The notes under the pieces: generated by a model
What the model was told of the DNA's origin: nothing
The model's input: only the letters and a program-made list of their open reading frames with translations
Database searches by the model: none
Shown here: positions 1 to 8,333 of the stretch, piece after piece
Layout of the letters: each line of letters opens with the position of its first letter
Numbering within the stretch: position 1 is the stretch's first letter
Assembly: GCA_040905865.1 (NCBI GenBank)
Contig: JBBDQU010000032.1
Coordinates: 1 to 40,081 of the forward strand
DNA from: Alphaproteobacteria bacterium
Lineage (GTDB): Bacteria > Pseudomonadota > Alphaproteobacteria > UBA8366 > GCA-2717185
Length of the DNA: 40,081 nt
Reading direction: 5' to 3'
Translations under genes and position numbers: made by a program

Positions 1-2
1 TG

Positions 3-431
3 GGCGATCCCGTGAATCTCGCCGCCCGGCTGGAAAGCCAGTCCAAAAATTACGGAGTCAAAATCGTGCTTGGCCCCGTGACGGCGGAACGGGCATCGGC
101 GGACGGCTTCGCCACGCTCGAACTGGATCTGATCCAGGTGAAAGGACAATCCGTCGGCGTCAGTATTCACTGCCTGCTGGGCGACCGTAATTTTGCCGCA
201 AGGCCGGATTTCCAGGCCCTGAAGGCACGGCACGATGAATTTCTGGCGGCATACCGGGGACAGCACTGGGACGACGCCGATGCCGCCATGACGGATTGCC
301 GGCGGATGGATGCGGAAACCGGTATTGAACTCGACGTGCTGTATGACATGTACAGGGAGCGGATCGACGAGTACCGCGAAAGCCCGCCGCCGGCGGATTG
401 GGACGGGGTGTTCGTCGCAACAACGAAATAG
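3..431 (+). CDS. Class III adenylate/guanylate cyclase, C-terminal fragment (5' truncated by window edge)
   Basis: The frame is open from the first bases and reads GDPVNLAARLE, the conserved nucleotide-binding segment near the end of class III cyclase catalytic domains. It continues with a KIVLG strand and an 'IQVKGQSVGVSIH' segment typical of the last beta strands. About 70 residues follow the catalytic core: a tail with helical character that often closes CHASE2- or TPR-linked cyclases. The catalytic metal-binding aspartates and any sensor domain lie upstream of the window, so the input signal cannot be named. The protein would make cAMP (or cGMP) from ATP (or GTP). A cyclic-nucleotide/dinucleotide signalling gene, the HD-GYP protein, follows about 110 bp downstream on the same strand. 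The family is confident; the purine specificity is not resolved. Confidence 0.85.
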   Translation, partial: GDPVNLAARLESQSKNYGVKIVLGPVTAERASADGFATLELDLIQVKGQSVGVSIHCLLGDRNFAARPDFQALKARHDEFLAAYRGQHWDDADAAMTDCRRMDAETGIELDVLYDMYRERIDEYRESPPPADWDGVFVATTK

Positions 432-543
432 GGCATGATCGATTGAAACCAGTCGCGTCGCCGCCAGCTTTTGACGTGGTTAACGTATTCCAGGAGCCAG
501 GGGTGCCAGCCGGAAGTTGCCGTCGCGGCGTTCGAGCGGAGCA

Positions 544-2277
544 ATGGAAGATTCGATAACGCACAGCCAGGACGGCATCGCGGACCGCGAGAAGATGTTC
601 CAGCGGTTGATCGATATCGGTATCGCGCTGTCTTCCGAGCGGGACCAGAACCGCCTTCAGGAACGTATCCTCCTGGAAACCAAGCGGATCGCCAATGCCG
701 ACGGCGGTACGCTCTATCTGATGGCCGATGATGATCGCGCCCTGAAATTCGCGATTGTGCGCAACGATACGCTGGATATCCGCATGGGCGGGACGACCGG
801 CGTGCCCATACACTTCGATCCGCTGCCGCTTTATGATGAATCGTCCATTCCCAATTACAATAACGTGGCGACGGCGGTGGCCCTGAACCGCATTCCCATC
901 AATATTCCGGATGCGTATGAATCCCGGACCTTCGATTTCAGCGGCACCCATGCCTTTGACCGCAAGACCGGCTATCGGTCGCAGAGTTTCCTGACGCTGC
1001 CGCTGCTGAACAGCGAGGAATCGGTCATCGGCGTGCTGCAGCTGATCAACGCACGCGATTCCAGCGGGGCGGTGATCCCCTTTTCACCGAGCCTGCAGCC
1101 GATCATCGAAGCGCTGACCAGTCAGGCGGCGGTCGCTCTCGACAAGGAAATGCTCATCCTGGGCCAGCGGGCGCTGCTCGATTCCTTTATCGAACTGATG
1201 GCGGGCGCGGTCGACGCGAAATCGGCCTATACGGGTGGGCATTGCCAGCGTGTGCCGTATCTGACGAAAATGCTCGCCAGGGCCGCCTGCGATTCCGATC
1301 ATCCGAATTTCCGCGACTTCGACCTGAACGAGGAAGAATGGTACGAGCTGCATCTGGCCGCCTGGCTGCACGATTGCGGCAAGGTCACCACGCCGGAATT
1401 TGTCGTCGACAAGGCGACCAAGCTGGAAACGATCTATAACCGGATCCATGAAATCCGGGCCCGGTTCGAGATTTTGCGCCGGGACGCCGAAATAGAATGC
1501 CTGAAAGCGAAACTCGCGGGCGGTGACCCGGTCGAACTCGACGCGGCGTTCGAGGCGGAATGCCGGCAGCTCGAGGCGGATTTCGCCTTCGTTGCCGGGT
1601 CAAATCTTGGCGGGGAGTTTTTTGCCCCCGAAGATGTCGAGCGGCTGCGCCAGATCGGCCGCCGCGTCTGGTTCCGGCATTTCGACCACACGCTGGGCCT
1701 GTCCTGGGAAGAACGGGCGCGCCTTGGCGCGGTCGAACCCCGGGACGGTCCGGCGCCGCAATATCTGCTGGCGGACCGGCACGACCACAAGATGCCGGAA
1801 TACAATAACGGTGAATTATACAATCTGTCGATAGAGCGCGGCACGCTGACGGCGGAGGAGCGCAAGAAGATCAACGACCATATCGTCGTCACGATCGATA
1901 TGCTGGAACAACTGCCCTTTCCCCGTTCCCTGCGCCGGGTTCCCGAAATCGCCGGCGGGCATCACGAGAAAATGGACGGCACCGGTTATCCGCGCGGCCT
2001 GACCCGGGACGAGATGTCGCTGCCGGCGCGCATGATGGCGATTGCCGATATTTTCGAGGCGCTGACGGCGGCGGACCGCCCCTACAAGAAGGCCAAGAAA
2101 CTGAGCGAATGCCTGCGCATCATGAGTTTCATGCGTAATGACGCGCATATCGATCCGGACCTGTTCGAACTGTTTCTCCGGTCCGGGGTATGGCGTGAGT
2201 ACGCCGAACAGTTCCTCGATCCGGCGCAGATCGACGATATCGATATCGCGGATTATCTTTCCGGAAATGCCGAATAA
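544..2277 (+). CDS. GAF domain / HD-GYP phosphodiesterase with long insertion
   Basis: Predicted 577-aa soluble signalling phosphodiesterase. The N-terminal ~200 residues form a GAF domain (segments 'GGTLYLMADDD' and 'SVIGVLQLINARD'). An HD-GYP domain follows: the HD dyad is in 'AWLHDCGKV', and the signature 'GGHHEKMDGTGYPRGL' lies near residue 480. HD-GYP proteins hydrolyse cyclic di-GMP or act as general metal phosphohydrolases. Here about 130 residues separate the HD dyad from the 'LTAEERKKINDH' helix that normally follows closely. The insertion begins 'KLETIYNRIHEIRARFE' and is predicted helical, so this is a divergent subfamily. Start: ATG at 544 is preferred. A TTG at 517 in the same frame would add nine residues, and neither has a well-spaced ribosome site. 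The preceding cyclase is on the same strand. Specificity for c-di-GMP is not shown by the sequence. Confidence 0.88.
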   Translation: MEDSITHSQDGIADREKMFQRLIDIGIALSSERDQNRLQERILLETKRIANADGGTLYLMADDDRALKFAIVRNDTLDIRMGGTTGVPIHFDPLPLYDESSIPNYNNVATAVALNRIPINIPDAYESRTFDFSGTHAFDRKTGYRSQSFLTLPLLNSEESVIGVLQLINARDSSGAVIPFSPSLQPIIEALTSQAAVALDKEMLILGQRALLDSFIELMAGAVDAKSAYTGGHCQRVPYLTKMLARAACDSDHPNFRDFDLNEEEWYELHLAAWLHDCGKVTTPEFVVDKATKLETIYNRIHEIRARFEILRRDAEIECLKAKLAGGDPVELDAAFEAECRQLEADFAFVAGSNLGGEFFAPEDVERLRQIGRRVWFRHFDHTLGLSWEERARLGAVEPRDGPAPQYLLADRHDHKMPEYNNGELYNLSIERGTLTAEERKKINDHIVVTIDMLEQLPFPRSLRRVPEIAGGHHEKMDGTGYPRGLTRDEMSLPARMMAIADIFEALTAADRPYKKAKKLSECLRIMSFMRNDAHIDPDLFELFLRSGVWREYAEQFLDPAQIDDIDIADYLSGNAE

Positions 2278-2345
2278 TCGGATCGGTTATCGCCCCGGTA
2301 TGCGATAACGCCACGTCTTCACCAATGCGACAGGGCCCCGCCGTG

Positions 2346-3602
2346 ATGTCTCCGCGCCAGTTTCTGAACGACCTTTTCCGGGCTGCCATCGATGCGGCGC
2401 AGCCTGCGTCATGCCTGCCGCCGCATCTGCCCGCGCCGCCGCGCGGCCGTACGGTCGTGGTCGGCGCGGGCAAGGCGTCGGCCGCCATGGCCCGGGTGCT
2501 GGAATCCCGGTGGGACGGTCCGCTTTCGGGGCTGGTGGTGACGCGCTACGGGCACCGGGTCGATTGCGAACGCATCGATATTGTCGAATCGTCGCATCCG
2601 GTGCCGGATGCCGCGGGTGTCGCAGCCGCCGAAGGAATCCTGGCGCGGCTTCAGGGGTTGACCGAAGACGACCTCGTCATCTGTCTGATCTCGGGCGGCG
2701 GGTCGGCGCTGATGACCCTGCCGATGCCGGGGCTGACGCTTGACGACAAGGTCGCCGTCAACCGGGCGCTGCTGCGCAGCGGCGCGAACATTGCCGAAAT
2801 GAACTGCGTCCGCAAACACCTTTCGGCGGTCAAGGGCGGGCGTCTTGCCGCCGCCGCTGCGCCCGCAAGGCTCGTGACGCTGGCGATCTCCGACGTTCCG
2901 GGCGACGATCTTTCGGTCATCGCGTCGGGACCGACCGTTCCGGACCCCACAACGTTTGCCGAAGCGCGCGATATTCTCGCCCGCTACGGCGTATCGCCGC
3001 CCGCATCCGTCGCGGCGTTCCTGGCGGCCGCAAGGGAAGAGACGCCGAAACCGGGCGACCCGCGGCTGGCCAATTGCACTACGGCGCTGGTCGCCGCGCC
3101 GCAGGCATCGCTCGAAGCCGCGGCGGATGTCGCGCGCAGGGCCGGGGTCACCCCGGTCATCCTGGGGGACGCCATCGAAGGCGAATCCCGTGAGGTCGCG
3201 ATTGTCCATGCGGGTATCGCCCGACAGGTGGCGCGCCACGGGCAACCGGCTGCCGCGCCTGCGGTACTGCTGTCGGGCGGGGAGACGACGGTAACGGTCC
3301 GCGGCGGCGGACGTGGCGGCCGTAACGCGGAATTCGCGCTGGGACTGGCCATCGCCCTGGACGGCGCGGCGGGCATATCAGCCATTGCCTGCGATACGGA
3401 CGGCATCGACGGCAGCGAGGACAATGCCGGCGCGCTCGTCATGCCGGATACGCTGGGGCGGGCCTCGGCCCTGGGGCTGAACGCACGGGCCCTGCTGGCG
3501 GCGAACGATGCCTGGAGCCTGTTTTCGGCGCTCGACGACCTGGTGATGACCGGGCCGACGCTGACCAATGTCAACGATTTCCGCGCGGTGCTGATAACCT
3601 GA
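2346..3602 (+). CDS. Glycerate 2-kinase (MOFRL family)
   Basis: Class II glycerate kinase of the GckA/TtuD type, phosphorylating D-glycerate to 2-phosphoglycerate with ATP. It serves glyoxylate, serine-cycle and tartronate metabolism in the cytosol. Visible signatures are the N-terminal 'VVVGAGKASAAMA', the 'LISGGGSALM' glycine-rich loop, the 'NCVRKHLSAVKGGRLA' segment and the C-terminal MOFRL part with 'GGRGGRNAEFALG' and 'ACDTDGIDGSEDNAGA'. At 418 aa it matches the usual ~420. ATG at 2346 is preferred because the encoded 'MSPRQFLNDLFRAAIDAA' matches the family N-terminus; an in-frame ATG at 2325 would add seven residues. It converges with the tusA-like gene, ending 6 bp away. No glyoxylate carboligase or tartronate reductase neighbours are seen, so its pathway is open. 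Confidence 0.92.
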   Translation: MSPRQFLNDLFRAAIDAAQPASCLPPHLPAPPRGRTVVVGAGKASAAMARVLESRWDGPLSGLVVTRYGHRVDCERIDIVESSHPVPDAAGVAAAEGILARLQGLTEDDLVICLISGGGSALMTLPMPGLTLDDKVAVNRALLRSGANIAEMNCVRKHLSAVKGGRLAAAAAPARLVTLAISDVPGDDLSVIASGPTVPDPTTFAEARDILARYGVSPPASVAAFLAAAREETPKPGDPRLANCTTALVAAPQASLEAAADVARRAGVTPVILGDAIEGESREVAIVHAGIARQVARHGQPAAAPAVLLSGGETTVTVRGGGRGGRNAEFALGLAIALDGAAGISAIACDTDGIDGSEDNAGALVMPDTLGRASALGLNARALLAANDAWSLFSALDDLVMTGPTLTNVNDFRAVLIT

Positions 3603-3608
3603 ATCGGA

Positions 3609-3833
3609 TCAGCCGGTCTTCCGGATGACATAGGTGAAGACGTCGCCCTCTTCCGTCCACTCGACCAGTTCATTTCCGGTCGTATTGCAGAAATGCTTGA
3701 AATCGATCACCGATGCGGGGTCGGTCGCGAGCACGGTCAGGGTGTCACCCGGCGACACTTCCTTCATGGCCCGTCTGGCCTTCAGCACGGGGATCGGGCA
3801 GTGATGCCCCTTTGTATCGAGTATCGTGTTCAT
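3609..3833 (-). CDS. tusA: TusA-family sulfurtransferase
   Basis: A 74-aa TusA/YeeD/SirA-like protein. The active-site motif is 'HHCPIPVLKARRAMK', the conserved Cys-Pro-x-Pro at the start of helix 1 that carries the persulfide. The beta strand 'DTLTVLATDPASVIDFKHFC' and the C-terminal 'GDVFTYVIRK' complete the two-layer fold. TusA proteins relay sulfane sulfur between cysteine desulfurases, rhodaneses and acceptors for tRNA thiolation, molybdenum cofactor or sulfur oxidation. This copy is the last gene of a minus-strand operon with a TIGR02186-like protein and a TauE/SafE permease, 9 bp after the former. That points to sulfur-compound trafficking rather than tRNA modification. The gene symbol marks the family; orthology to E. 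coli tusA is not claimed. Confidence 0.88.
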   Translation of the reverse strand: MNTILDTKGHHCPIPVLKARRAMKEVSPGDTLTVLATDPASVIDFKHFCNTTGNELVEWTEEGDVFTYVIRKTG

Positions 3834-3842
3834 TGCCTTGTA

Positions 3843-4592
3843 TCAGTTCCTTCGGAATAACATGTTTCCGCCCAGGCCTGCCAGAACGGCGATGACTATC
3901 GCCGCGATGCCGTACAGGGCGCTGTGCTCATGGGCCGCGCGGTACAACTCGGCCTGAAGGCCCGTCTTGTTGATGGCCAGGGGTAATACCTGGCTACTGA
4001 CGACTTTCCGGTTCTCGATCAGATAGCTGCGTATCGTATATACGCCAACCTGGACATCGGCCGGAAAGAAAACCGTACTGCGGAACAGCCTGCCGCCGGC
4101 CATGCTCATCTGGCCTGTGCCTTTACCGTAATGGCCTGAATTCTGTTTGTTGCGAATCAGGGCATTGCGGAATTTCTCGGCCTCCTCGGCAGGGATGCTG
4201 CCCAATGGCCGGATACTCAGGTGATCCAGCCCGATGCGGTATTCTTCACGAATTGACTCCGGTAGCCAGTCACCCGGTTCTTCGGTAGCAAGCACCTGAT
4301 AGAATGTCGGTACATGCTCGAAGGTGACCTGCCTGCCATTGACCCAGATTCCGGCAACCCGTTCTTTCATGCGGACTGTCGCGTCATTGGCGGGACCTTC
4401 GACGACGACGACAACCCTGCCTTTTCCCTCGGTCGCACCGAACAGCAAAATTTCGGTACCGGTGAACCCGGCCGTGACCGCGACAAAATCCTTCGAGAGG
4501 TCGACGATAATCGGTTCATTCGCGGTTTGGGCTGTTACCGTTCCGGCGCCCATCGCCAGCCATGCGGCGAATATGCCGGCAATCGCCTTCAA
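3843..4592 (-). CDS. TIGR02186-like membrane-anchored periplasmic protein
   Basis: A 249-aa protein with a signal peptide (MKAIAGIFAAWLAMGAGTV, cleavage near AQT-AN). A periplasmic beta-rich body of about 190 residues follows, then one C-terminal membrane helix (IAAIVIAVLAGLGGNM) with a short basic tail. Recognisable segments are 'ILLFGATEGKGRVVVVVEGP' and 'VQVGVYTIRSYLIENRKVV'. The family is alphaproteobacterial and usually sits beside a TauE/SafE permease; its biochemical role is unknown. The start is TTG at 4590-4592, whose last two bases overlap the TGA stop of the permease gene in a TTGA. This implies translational coupling, with a GGGGCGGGG stretch as ribosome site. The coupling and co-occurrence suggest it is the periplasmic partner of the exporter. 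Confidence 0.8.
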   Translation of the reverse strand: MKAIAGIFAAWLAMGAGTVTAQTANEPIIVDLSKDFVAVTAGFTGTEILLFGATEGKGRVVVVVEGPANDATVRMKERVAGIWVNGRQVTFEHVPTFYQVLATEEPGDWLPESIREEYRIGLDHLSIRPLGSIPAEEAEKFRNALIRNKQNSGHYGKGTGQMSMAGGRLFRSTVFFPADVQVGVYTIRSYLIENRKVVSSQVLPLAINKTGLQAELYRAAHEHSALYGIAAIVIAVLAGLGGNMLFRRN

Positions 4593-5509
4593 TGCCCCGC
4601 CCCCGTCACCAGAACGAACAGTTCGTTCGGCGCCACTATAAGGTCATACACAATCTTGCCGCACACGCCGAGCACCATGAGCGCCAGCAGCCCCCGCAAC
4701 TGTTCGCCCCGCAGCCTGGCGCCAAGGCGCGTACCGAGCTGCGCGCCGATCACCGCGCCTAACATCAGCAGCACCGCAAGCACAATATCCACGGTCTGGT
4801 TTACCGTCGCTTGAAGGAATGTGGCGTTGGCCGTCACAAAGATAATCTGGAACAGGGATGTCCCGACGACGATCGAAGTAGGCATGCCGAGAAGATAGAT
4901 CATCGCGGGCACCATGATGAACCCGCCGCCAACGCCCATGATCGCCGACAGGATGCCGACGCAGACGCCGATCAGCAGCGGCAGCAGGGCGCTGATATAG
5001 AGCTTCGACCGCCGAAAGCGCATCTTGAAGGGCAGGCCGTGCAGGAAGTTGTGCTGGTGCAGCTTGCGCCGGCTGGCGTTGGACGAGCGGTTCCGCTGCA
5101 TCGTGCGCAGGCTTTCGATCAGCATCAGAAAGCCGATGCTGCCCAGGAAGATCACGTAGGAGAGCATGATGACGAGGTCGATCTGTCCCAGTTCCCGCAA
5201 CAGCCGGAACAGCCAGACGCCGAACGTGGAGCCGGCGAGGCCGCCGATCAGCAGGATGCCGCCCATCTTGAAATCGACATTGCCGCGCCGCCAATGCGCC
5301 AGGACGCCGGAAACCGATGAGGCGATGATCTGGTTGGCCTCCGTGCCGACCGCGACGGCCGGGGGAATGCCCAGGAAAATCAGCAATGGCGTCATCAGGA
5401 ATCCGCCGCCCACGCCGAATATTCCGGACAGGGTTCCCACGGCAATGCCGAGAAATAAAAAAACCAGCACGTTCACCGAAATTTCAGCGATCGGCAGATA
5501 CAAAAACAT
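4589..5509 (-). CDS. Sulfite exporter TauE/SafE family permease
   Basis: Polytopic inner-membrane protein of about 306 aa with the two-fold repeat typical of TauE/SafE. Each half carries a glycine signature, 'GVGGGFLMTPLLIFLGIPP' in the first and 'GVGGGFIMVPAMIYLLGMP' in the second, each followed by a 'VGTxxxQ' motif. A basic cytoplasmic loop rich in Arg/Lys (about residues 145-170) joins the halves. The family moves sulfite, sulfoacetate or other organosulfur anions across the inner membrane. The start is placed at the ATG at 5509 ('MFLYLPIAEISVN'), which matches family N-termini; a GTG at 5587 in frame would add 26 residues of poor character. It is the first gene of the three-gene sulfur operon. 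The exact substrate is unknown. Confidence 0.88.
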   Translation of the reverse strand: MFLYLPIAEISVNVLVFLFLGIAVGTLSGIFGVGGGFLMTPLLIFLGIPPAVAVGTEANQIIASSVSGVLAHWRRGNVDFKMGGILLIGGLAGSTFGVWLFRLLRELGQIDLVIMLSYVIFLGSIGFLMLIESLRTMQRNRSSNASRRKLHQHNFLHGLPFKMRFRRSKLYISALLPLLIGVCVGILSAIMGVGGGFIMVPAMIYLLGMPTSIVVGTSLFQIIFVTANATFLQATVNQTVDIVLAVLLMLGAVIGAQLGTRLGARLRGEQLRGLLALMVLGVCGKIVYDLIVAPNELFVLVTGAGH

Positions 5510-5865
5510 TCCGGGGCCGCCGTTGTTCCAGGGCCAGATACTGGCAGCCACCTCGTTATGGATCGTGGACCGGTAAACCGTATCCACGTTCCGGGGACGC
5601 CGCCGCGCAAAGAATCATCCGCGCTTGTCCATTGATAGTCAATGAAGTTTTTCCCAACGGGAGTCTCGTCGTGTCGCTTTTCTCGTCGTCCGGCTGCGGC
5701 GACGGTGATTTTGCCGCGCAGGGGATGTTTCTTAAAGAATAGGTTGTGCCGGCCGCTTTCGTTTCCGCCGCGCGCCGCGCCGCCCCAGCCGGTAGCGCTG
5801 GCGTTATCCTGTCTGATATGGTGCTGACCCGGTCCTGTCGCCGGGGAACGATCAGGGAGGTCCAG
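5510..5865. other. Divergent intergenic region, no gene seen
   Basis: This stretch of about 356 bp separates the minus-strand sulfur operon from the plus-strand enoyl-CoA hydratase gene. Short open frames on both strands (for example from ATG 5642) encode Arg/Pro/Ala-rich, low-complexity products with no ribosome site and no family resemblance, so none is called. No convincing -35/-10 pair or terminator is visible. The region should nevertheless carry the promoters of both divergent units. Confidence 0.5.
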
Positions 5866-6681
5866 ATGGAATACAGGCATATCCTATTCGACGTCAGCGA
5901 GGAGATCGCGACGGTCACGTTGAACCGGCCCGAGGCGCGCAACGCGCTGACACCGGAAATGCGTGAGGACCTGACCCACGCGCTCGGCGAAATCCGCAAA
6001 CGCGCGGGCAAGGACATCAAGGCGATGATCCTGACCGGGGCGGGCCGCGCCTTCTGCGCCGGCGGCGACGTCAAGGCGATGGGGACCCGCAGCAATCGCG
6101 CGCCCGACCAGCGCGCCATGATGCGCGCCTTCCATAACACCCTGTTCGAACTGACCAATGCGGAACTGCCCGTCATTTCCCTGGTCGACGGGGCGGCGGC
6201 CGGCGCGGGCGCGAATATCGCGCTGACGGCCGATTTCGTGCTGGCGACGCCGCGCGGGTTCCTGATGCAGGCTTTCGCGCGAATCGGCCTGATCCCCGAC
6301 TGGGGCGGCTTCTATATCCTGCCGAGACTGGTCGGCATGCAGAAGGCGCGCGAACTGATATTCACGGCGCGGCGCGTCTATGCGGAGGAGGCGAAGCAGA
6401 TCGGGCTGATCTACGATGTGGTCGGCCAGGATACCGCAATGGCCGAAGCCCGCGCGTTTGCGAAGAAGCTGGCCAGGGCGCCGACGGCGGCGATCGGCGT
6501 GGCGAAGAACATCCTCAACCAGTCCTATAACCAGGACATCCGGACTCTCTCGGAACTGGAGGCGATGGGCCAGTCGATCTGCCGCGATACCGATTTCCAC
6601 AAGGAAGCCGTCCGCCGATTCGCCGCGAAGGAGCCGCCGCTGTACGACTGGGAAGCCATGCAGGACGCGGGCGACGATTAG
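5866..6681 (+). CDS. Enoyl-CoA hydratase/isomerase family protein (PaaG-like)
   Basis: A 271-aa crotonase-fold enzyme acting on acyl-CoA thioesters in the cytosol. The CoA-binding/oxyanion segment 'GRAFCAGGDVKAM' is near residues 60-72 and the second oxyanion loop 'GAAAGAGANIAL' near 109-120. Then comes 'FARIGLIPDWGGFYILPRLVG' (137-157). The PDxGG motif, with Asp in place of the hydratase Glu, is characteristic of PaaG-type isomerases (oxepin-CoA forming or delta3-delta2 enoyl-CoA isomerase) rather than classical hydratases. The Asn in 'AGANIAL' also replaces the other hydratase Glu. The start at 5866 follows a good AGGGAGG ribosome site; the frame is open further upstream without one. It stands alone on the plus strand, facing the SDR that ends the minus-strand catabolic run, and may serve the same pathway. 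Confidence 0.88.
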   Translation: MEYRHILFDVSEEIATVTLNRPEARNALTPEMREDLTHALGEIRKRAGKDIKAMILTGAGRAFCAGGDVKAMGTRSNRAPDQRAMMRAFHNTLFELTNAELPVISLVDGAAAGAGANIALTADFVLATPRGFLMQAFARIGLIPDWGGFYILPRLVGMQKARELIFTARRVYAEEAKQIGLIYDVVGQDTAMAEARAFAKKLARAPTAAIGVAKNILNQSYNQDIRTLSELEAMGQSICRDTDFHKEAVRRFAAKEPPLYDWEAMQDAGDD

Positions 6682-6693
6682 GAAGAAGGGAGC

Positions 6694-7449
6694 CTATCCC
6701 TCCATAAGCCCCGCGGCCGTGAACCCGCCATCGGCCGCATAGGTGTGGCCGGTGACGAAGCTGCATTCCTCCGACGCCAGGAACGCCGCGACGGCGGCGA
6801 TTTCCGAGGGCTTGCCGAAGCGGCCGAGCGGCATGCGGGTCCGGGCGCTGCCCATCAGTTCGCCCTGGACCTCCGGCCGCGTCAGGGTCGGGCCGGGGGC
6901 GACGGCGTTGACATGGATATCGTGCTCCGCCAGTTCGATGGCCATGGACTGGGTCAGATTGATGATTCCCGCCTTGCTGGCGCCATAGGCGGCGCGGCCC
7001 CGTCCGCCGAAAATGCCGGAATTGGACGCGACGAAGACGATGCGCCCGCCATGGCCCTGCTTCACCATCTGCCGCGCGCCGATCTGGCCGCACAGGAAAC
7101 CGCCATACAGGTTGGTGTCGATCACCCGGCGCCACAACGCGTCGGTCATTTCCAGGAACGGCTCCCGGTCCATAAGCCCGGCGCTGCAGGCGACGATATC
7201 CAGCTTTTCCCAATGCCCGACCACGGCGTCGACGGCCTTTTGCACGTCGCTTCGTTTGCTGACATCGGCGACGCAGGGTTCGGCGGTTGCACCCGCCTCG
7301 CGCAGGATTGTCACCGCCTCCTCCGCGTTTTCCCTGCTAATGTCCACGATCAGGACTTTCGCGCCTTCCAAAGCGAGCCGGGTGGCGATGGCCTGGCCGA
7401 TTCCGTGGCCGGCGCCGGTAACCAGCGCGGTTTTGTTCTCGAAGCGCAT
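6694..7449 (-). CDS. SDR family NAD(P)-dependent oxidoreductase
   Basis: A 251-aa classical short-chain dehydrogenase. The cofactor loop TGAGHGIG is at residues 11-18. The acidic residue after strand 2 (VLIVDIS, Asp36) favours NAD over NADP. The catalytic Ser142, Tyr155 and Lys159 are all present in 'VASNSGIFGG...YGASKAG'. The C-terminal 'GHTYAADGGF' motif is typical. The family oxidises or reduces secondary alcohols and ketones, including 3-hydroxyacyl-CoA. The ATG at 7449 has a GGGAGAGACGGG ribosome site. The gene lies 22 bp after the DehI-like gene and ends the minus-strand run that starts with the thiolase-like gene, so it probably oxidises a hydroxyl intermediate of that pathway. The substrate is not deducible. 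Confidence 0.93.
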   Translation of the reverse strand: MRFENKTALVTGAGHGIGQAIATRLALEGAKVLIVDISRENAEEAVTILREAGATAEPCVADVSKRSDVQKAVDAVVGHWEKLDIVACSAGLMDREPFLEMTDALWRRVIDTNLYGGFLCGQIGARQMVKQGHGGRIVFVASNSGIFGGRGRAAYGASKAGIINLTQSMAIELAEHDIHVNAVAPGPTLTRPEVQGELMGSARTRMPLGRFGKPSEIAAVAAFLASEECSFVTGHTYAADGGFTAAGLMEG

Positions 7450-7471
7450 CCCGTCTCTCCCGTCCTTGCCG

Positions 7472-8290
7472 TCAGTCCGGCAGCGCGTCACGCAGCAACG
7501 TCCCGAAGGTGACCATCTCCGGGCTGGTTATCCGGTAGGTATGGATGGCGCCGACGATCTCTGCGCCCTGCTCGGCGGTCGGCGGCGTCAGGCCCGCGGG
7601 GACCGGCGGCAGGTCGGCGATGATGTCATCCGCGGCGGCGATGATATTCGTGGCGATGGAGACGCGCTTTTCCCGCTCCGCGTCGCTTTTCAATACCGGT
7701 TCGACCAGCGTTACCGCATGCGCCATATAGGCCGGCCAGGGCGTGAACAGCCGATACAGGCCGGGCACGAAGGGGCTGCCGCCCAGTTCGGTGCCGAGCT
7801 GCATCAGCAGATCATGCTGGTCCTTCGGCAGATCGCCCATGTTCGGCAGGTCCGGCAACGGATCCAGCATTGCCGGAGGGGTCCATGCCGGCCAGTCCGC
7901 GCGGCGACCTTGCGGCACGGCGCCCTGGATCAGTTTTTCCACTATCCCCGCAAACAGCAGGTTGATCGGCGAGACGCGGATAAAGTTCTCGCAGATATTG
8001 CGAAGCGATGTCAGCCCGGCATTGTCGACGCCCATCAGCCGCAGCGCCGCGCGGGACAGTTTGGGGAACGGCTGTACGGCCACCGTCGCGGCGCGCCGCC
8101 ACGCTGTTTCCGGGATGGTGCCGTCCAGAAAGGCCGGGCGGCAGGCCGCCCAGGCGTATTCCAGGCAGTTCGGCTTCGTCGCCACATGGCGCTGCAGCGA
8201 GGACACATAGGAAACGGCGCAATAGGTGCGGATTTCCTCGTAGATCCGGGCGATATCCCCGGTTGCCTGCGATTCGAGTATTTCGGCCAT
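7472..8290 (-). CDS. DehI-like (group I haloacid dehalogenase fold) protein
   Basis: A 272-aa, mainly helical protein. Its pattern resembles the DehI group of cofactor-free 2-haloacid dehalogenases, which is built from two related helical halves. The N-terminus has 'GDIARIYEEIRTYCAVSYVSSLQRHVATKP' followed by 'CLEYAWAACRPAFLDG'. The second half has 'DPLPDLP' and 'LFTPWPAYMAHAVTLVEPVL', like the DehI 'MDPLLPL...WPKVLQIVTDEVLAPV' region. I recognise this by memory of the pattern, not by alignment. Many family members have no proven dehalogenase activity, and the catalytic Asp/Asn of DehI cannot be assigned here. The ATG at 8290 is chosen; the open frame upstream is the shadow of the neighbouring gene. 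It sits between the DUF35 gene and the SDR in one minus-strand unit. A dehalogenating or hydrolytic step in the same pathway is possible. Confidence 0.55.
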   Translation of the reverse strand: MAEILESQATGDIARIYEEIRTYCAVSYVSSLQRHVATKPNCLEYAWAACRPAFLDGTIPETAWRRAATVAVQPFPKLSRAALRLMGVDNAGLTSLRNICENFIRVSPINLLFAGIVEKLIQGAVPQGRRADWPAWTPPAMLDPLPDLPNMGDLPKDQHDLLMQLGTELGGSPFVPGLYRLFTPWPAYMAHAVTLVEPVLKSDAEREKRVSIATNIIAAADDIIADLPPVPAGLTPPTAEQGAEIVGAIHTYRITSPEMVTFGTLLRDALPD

Positions 8291-8333
8291 GCTCGGCTTT
8301 CTCTTTCTGTCCTGTTTGTCCGGTCCGCTTTGG

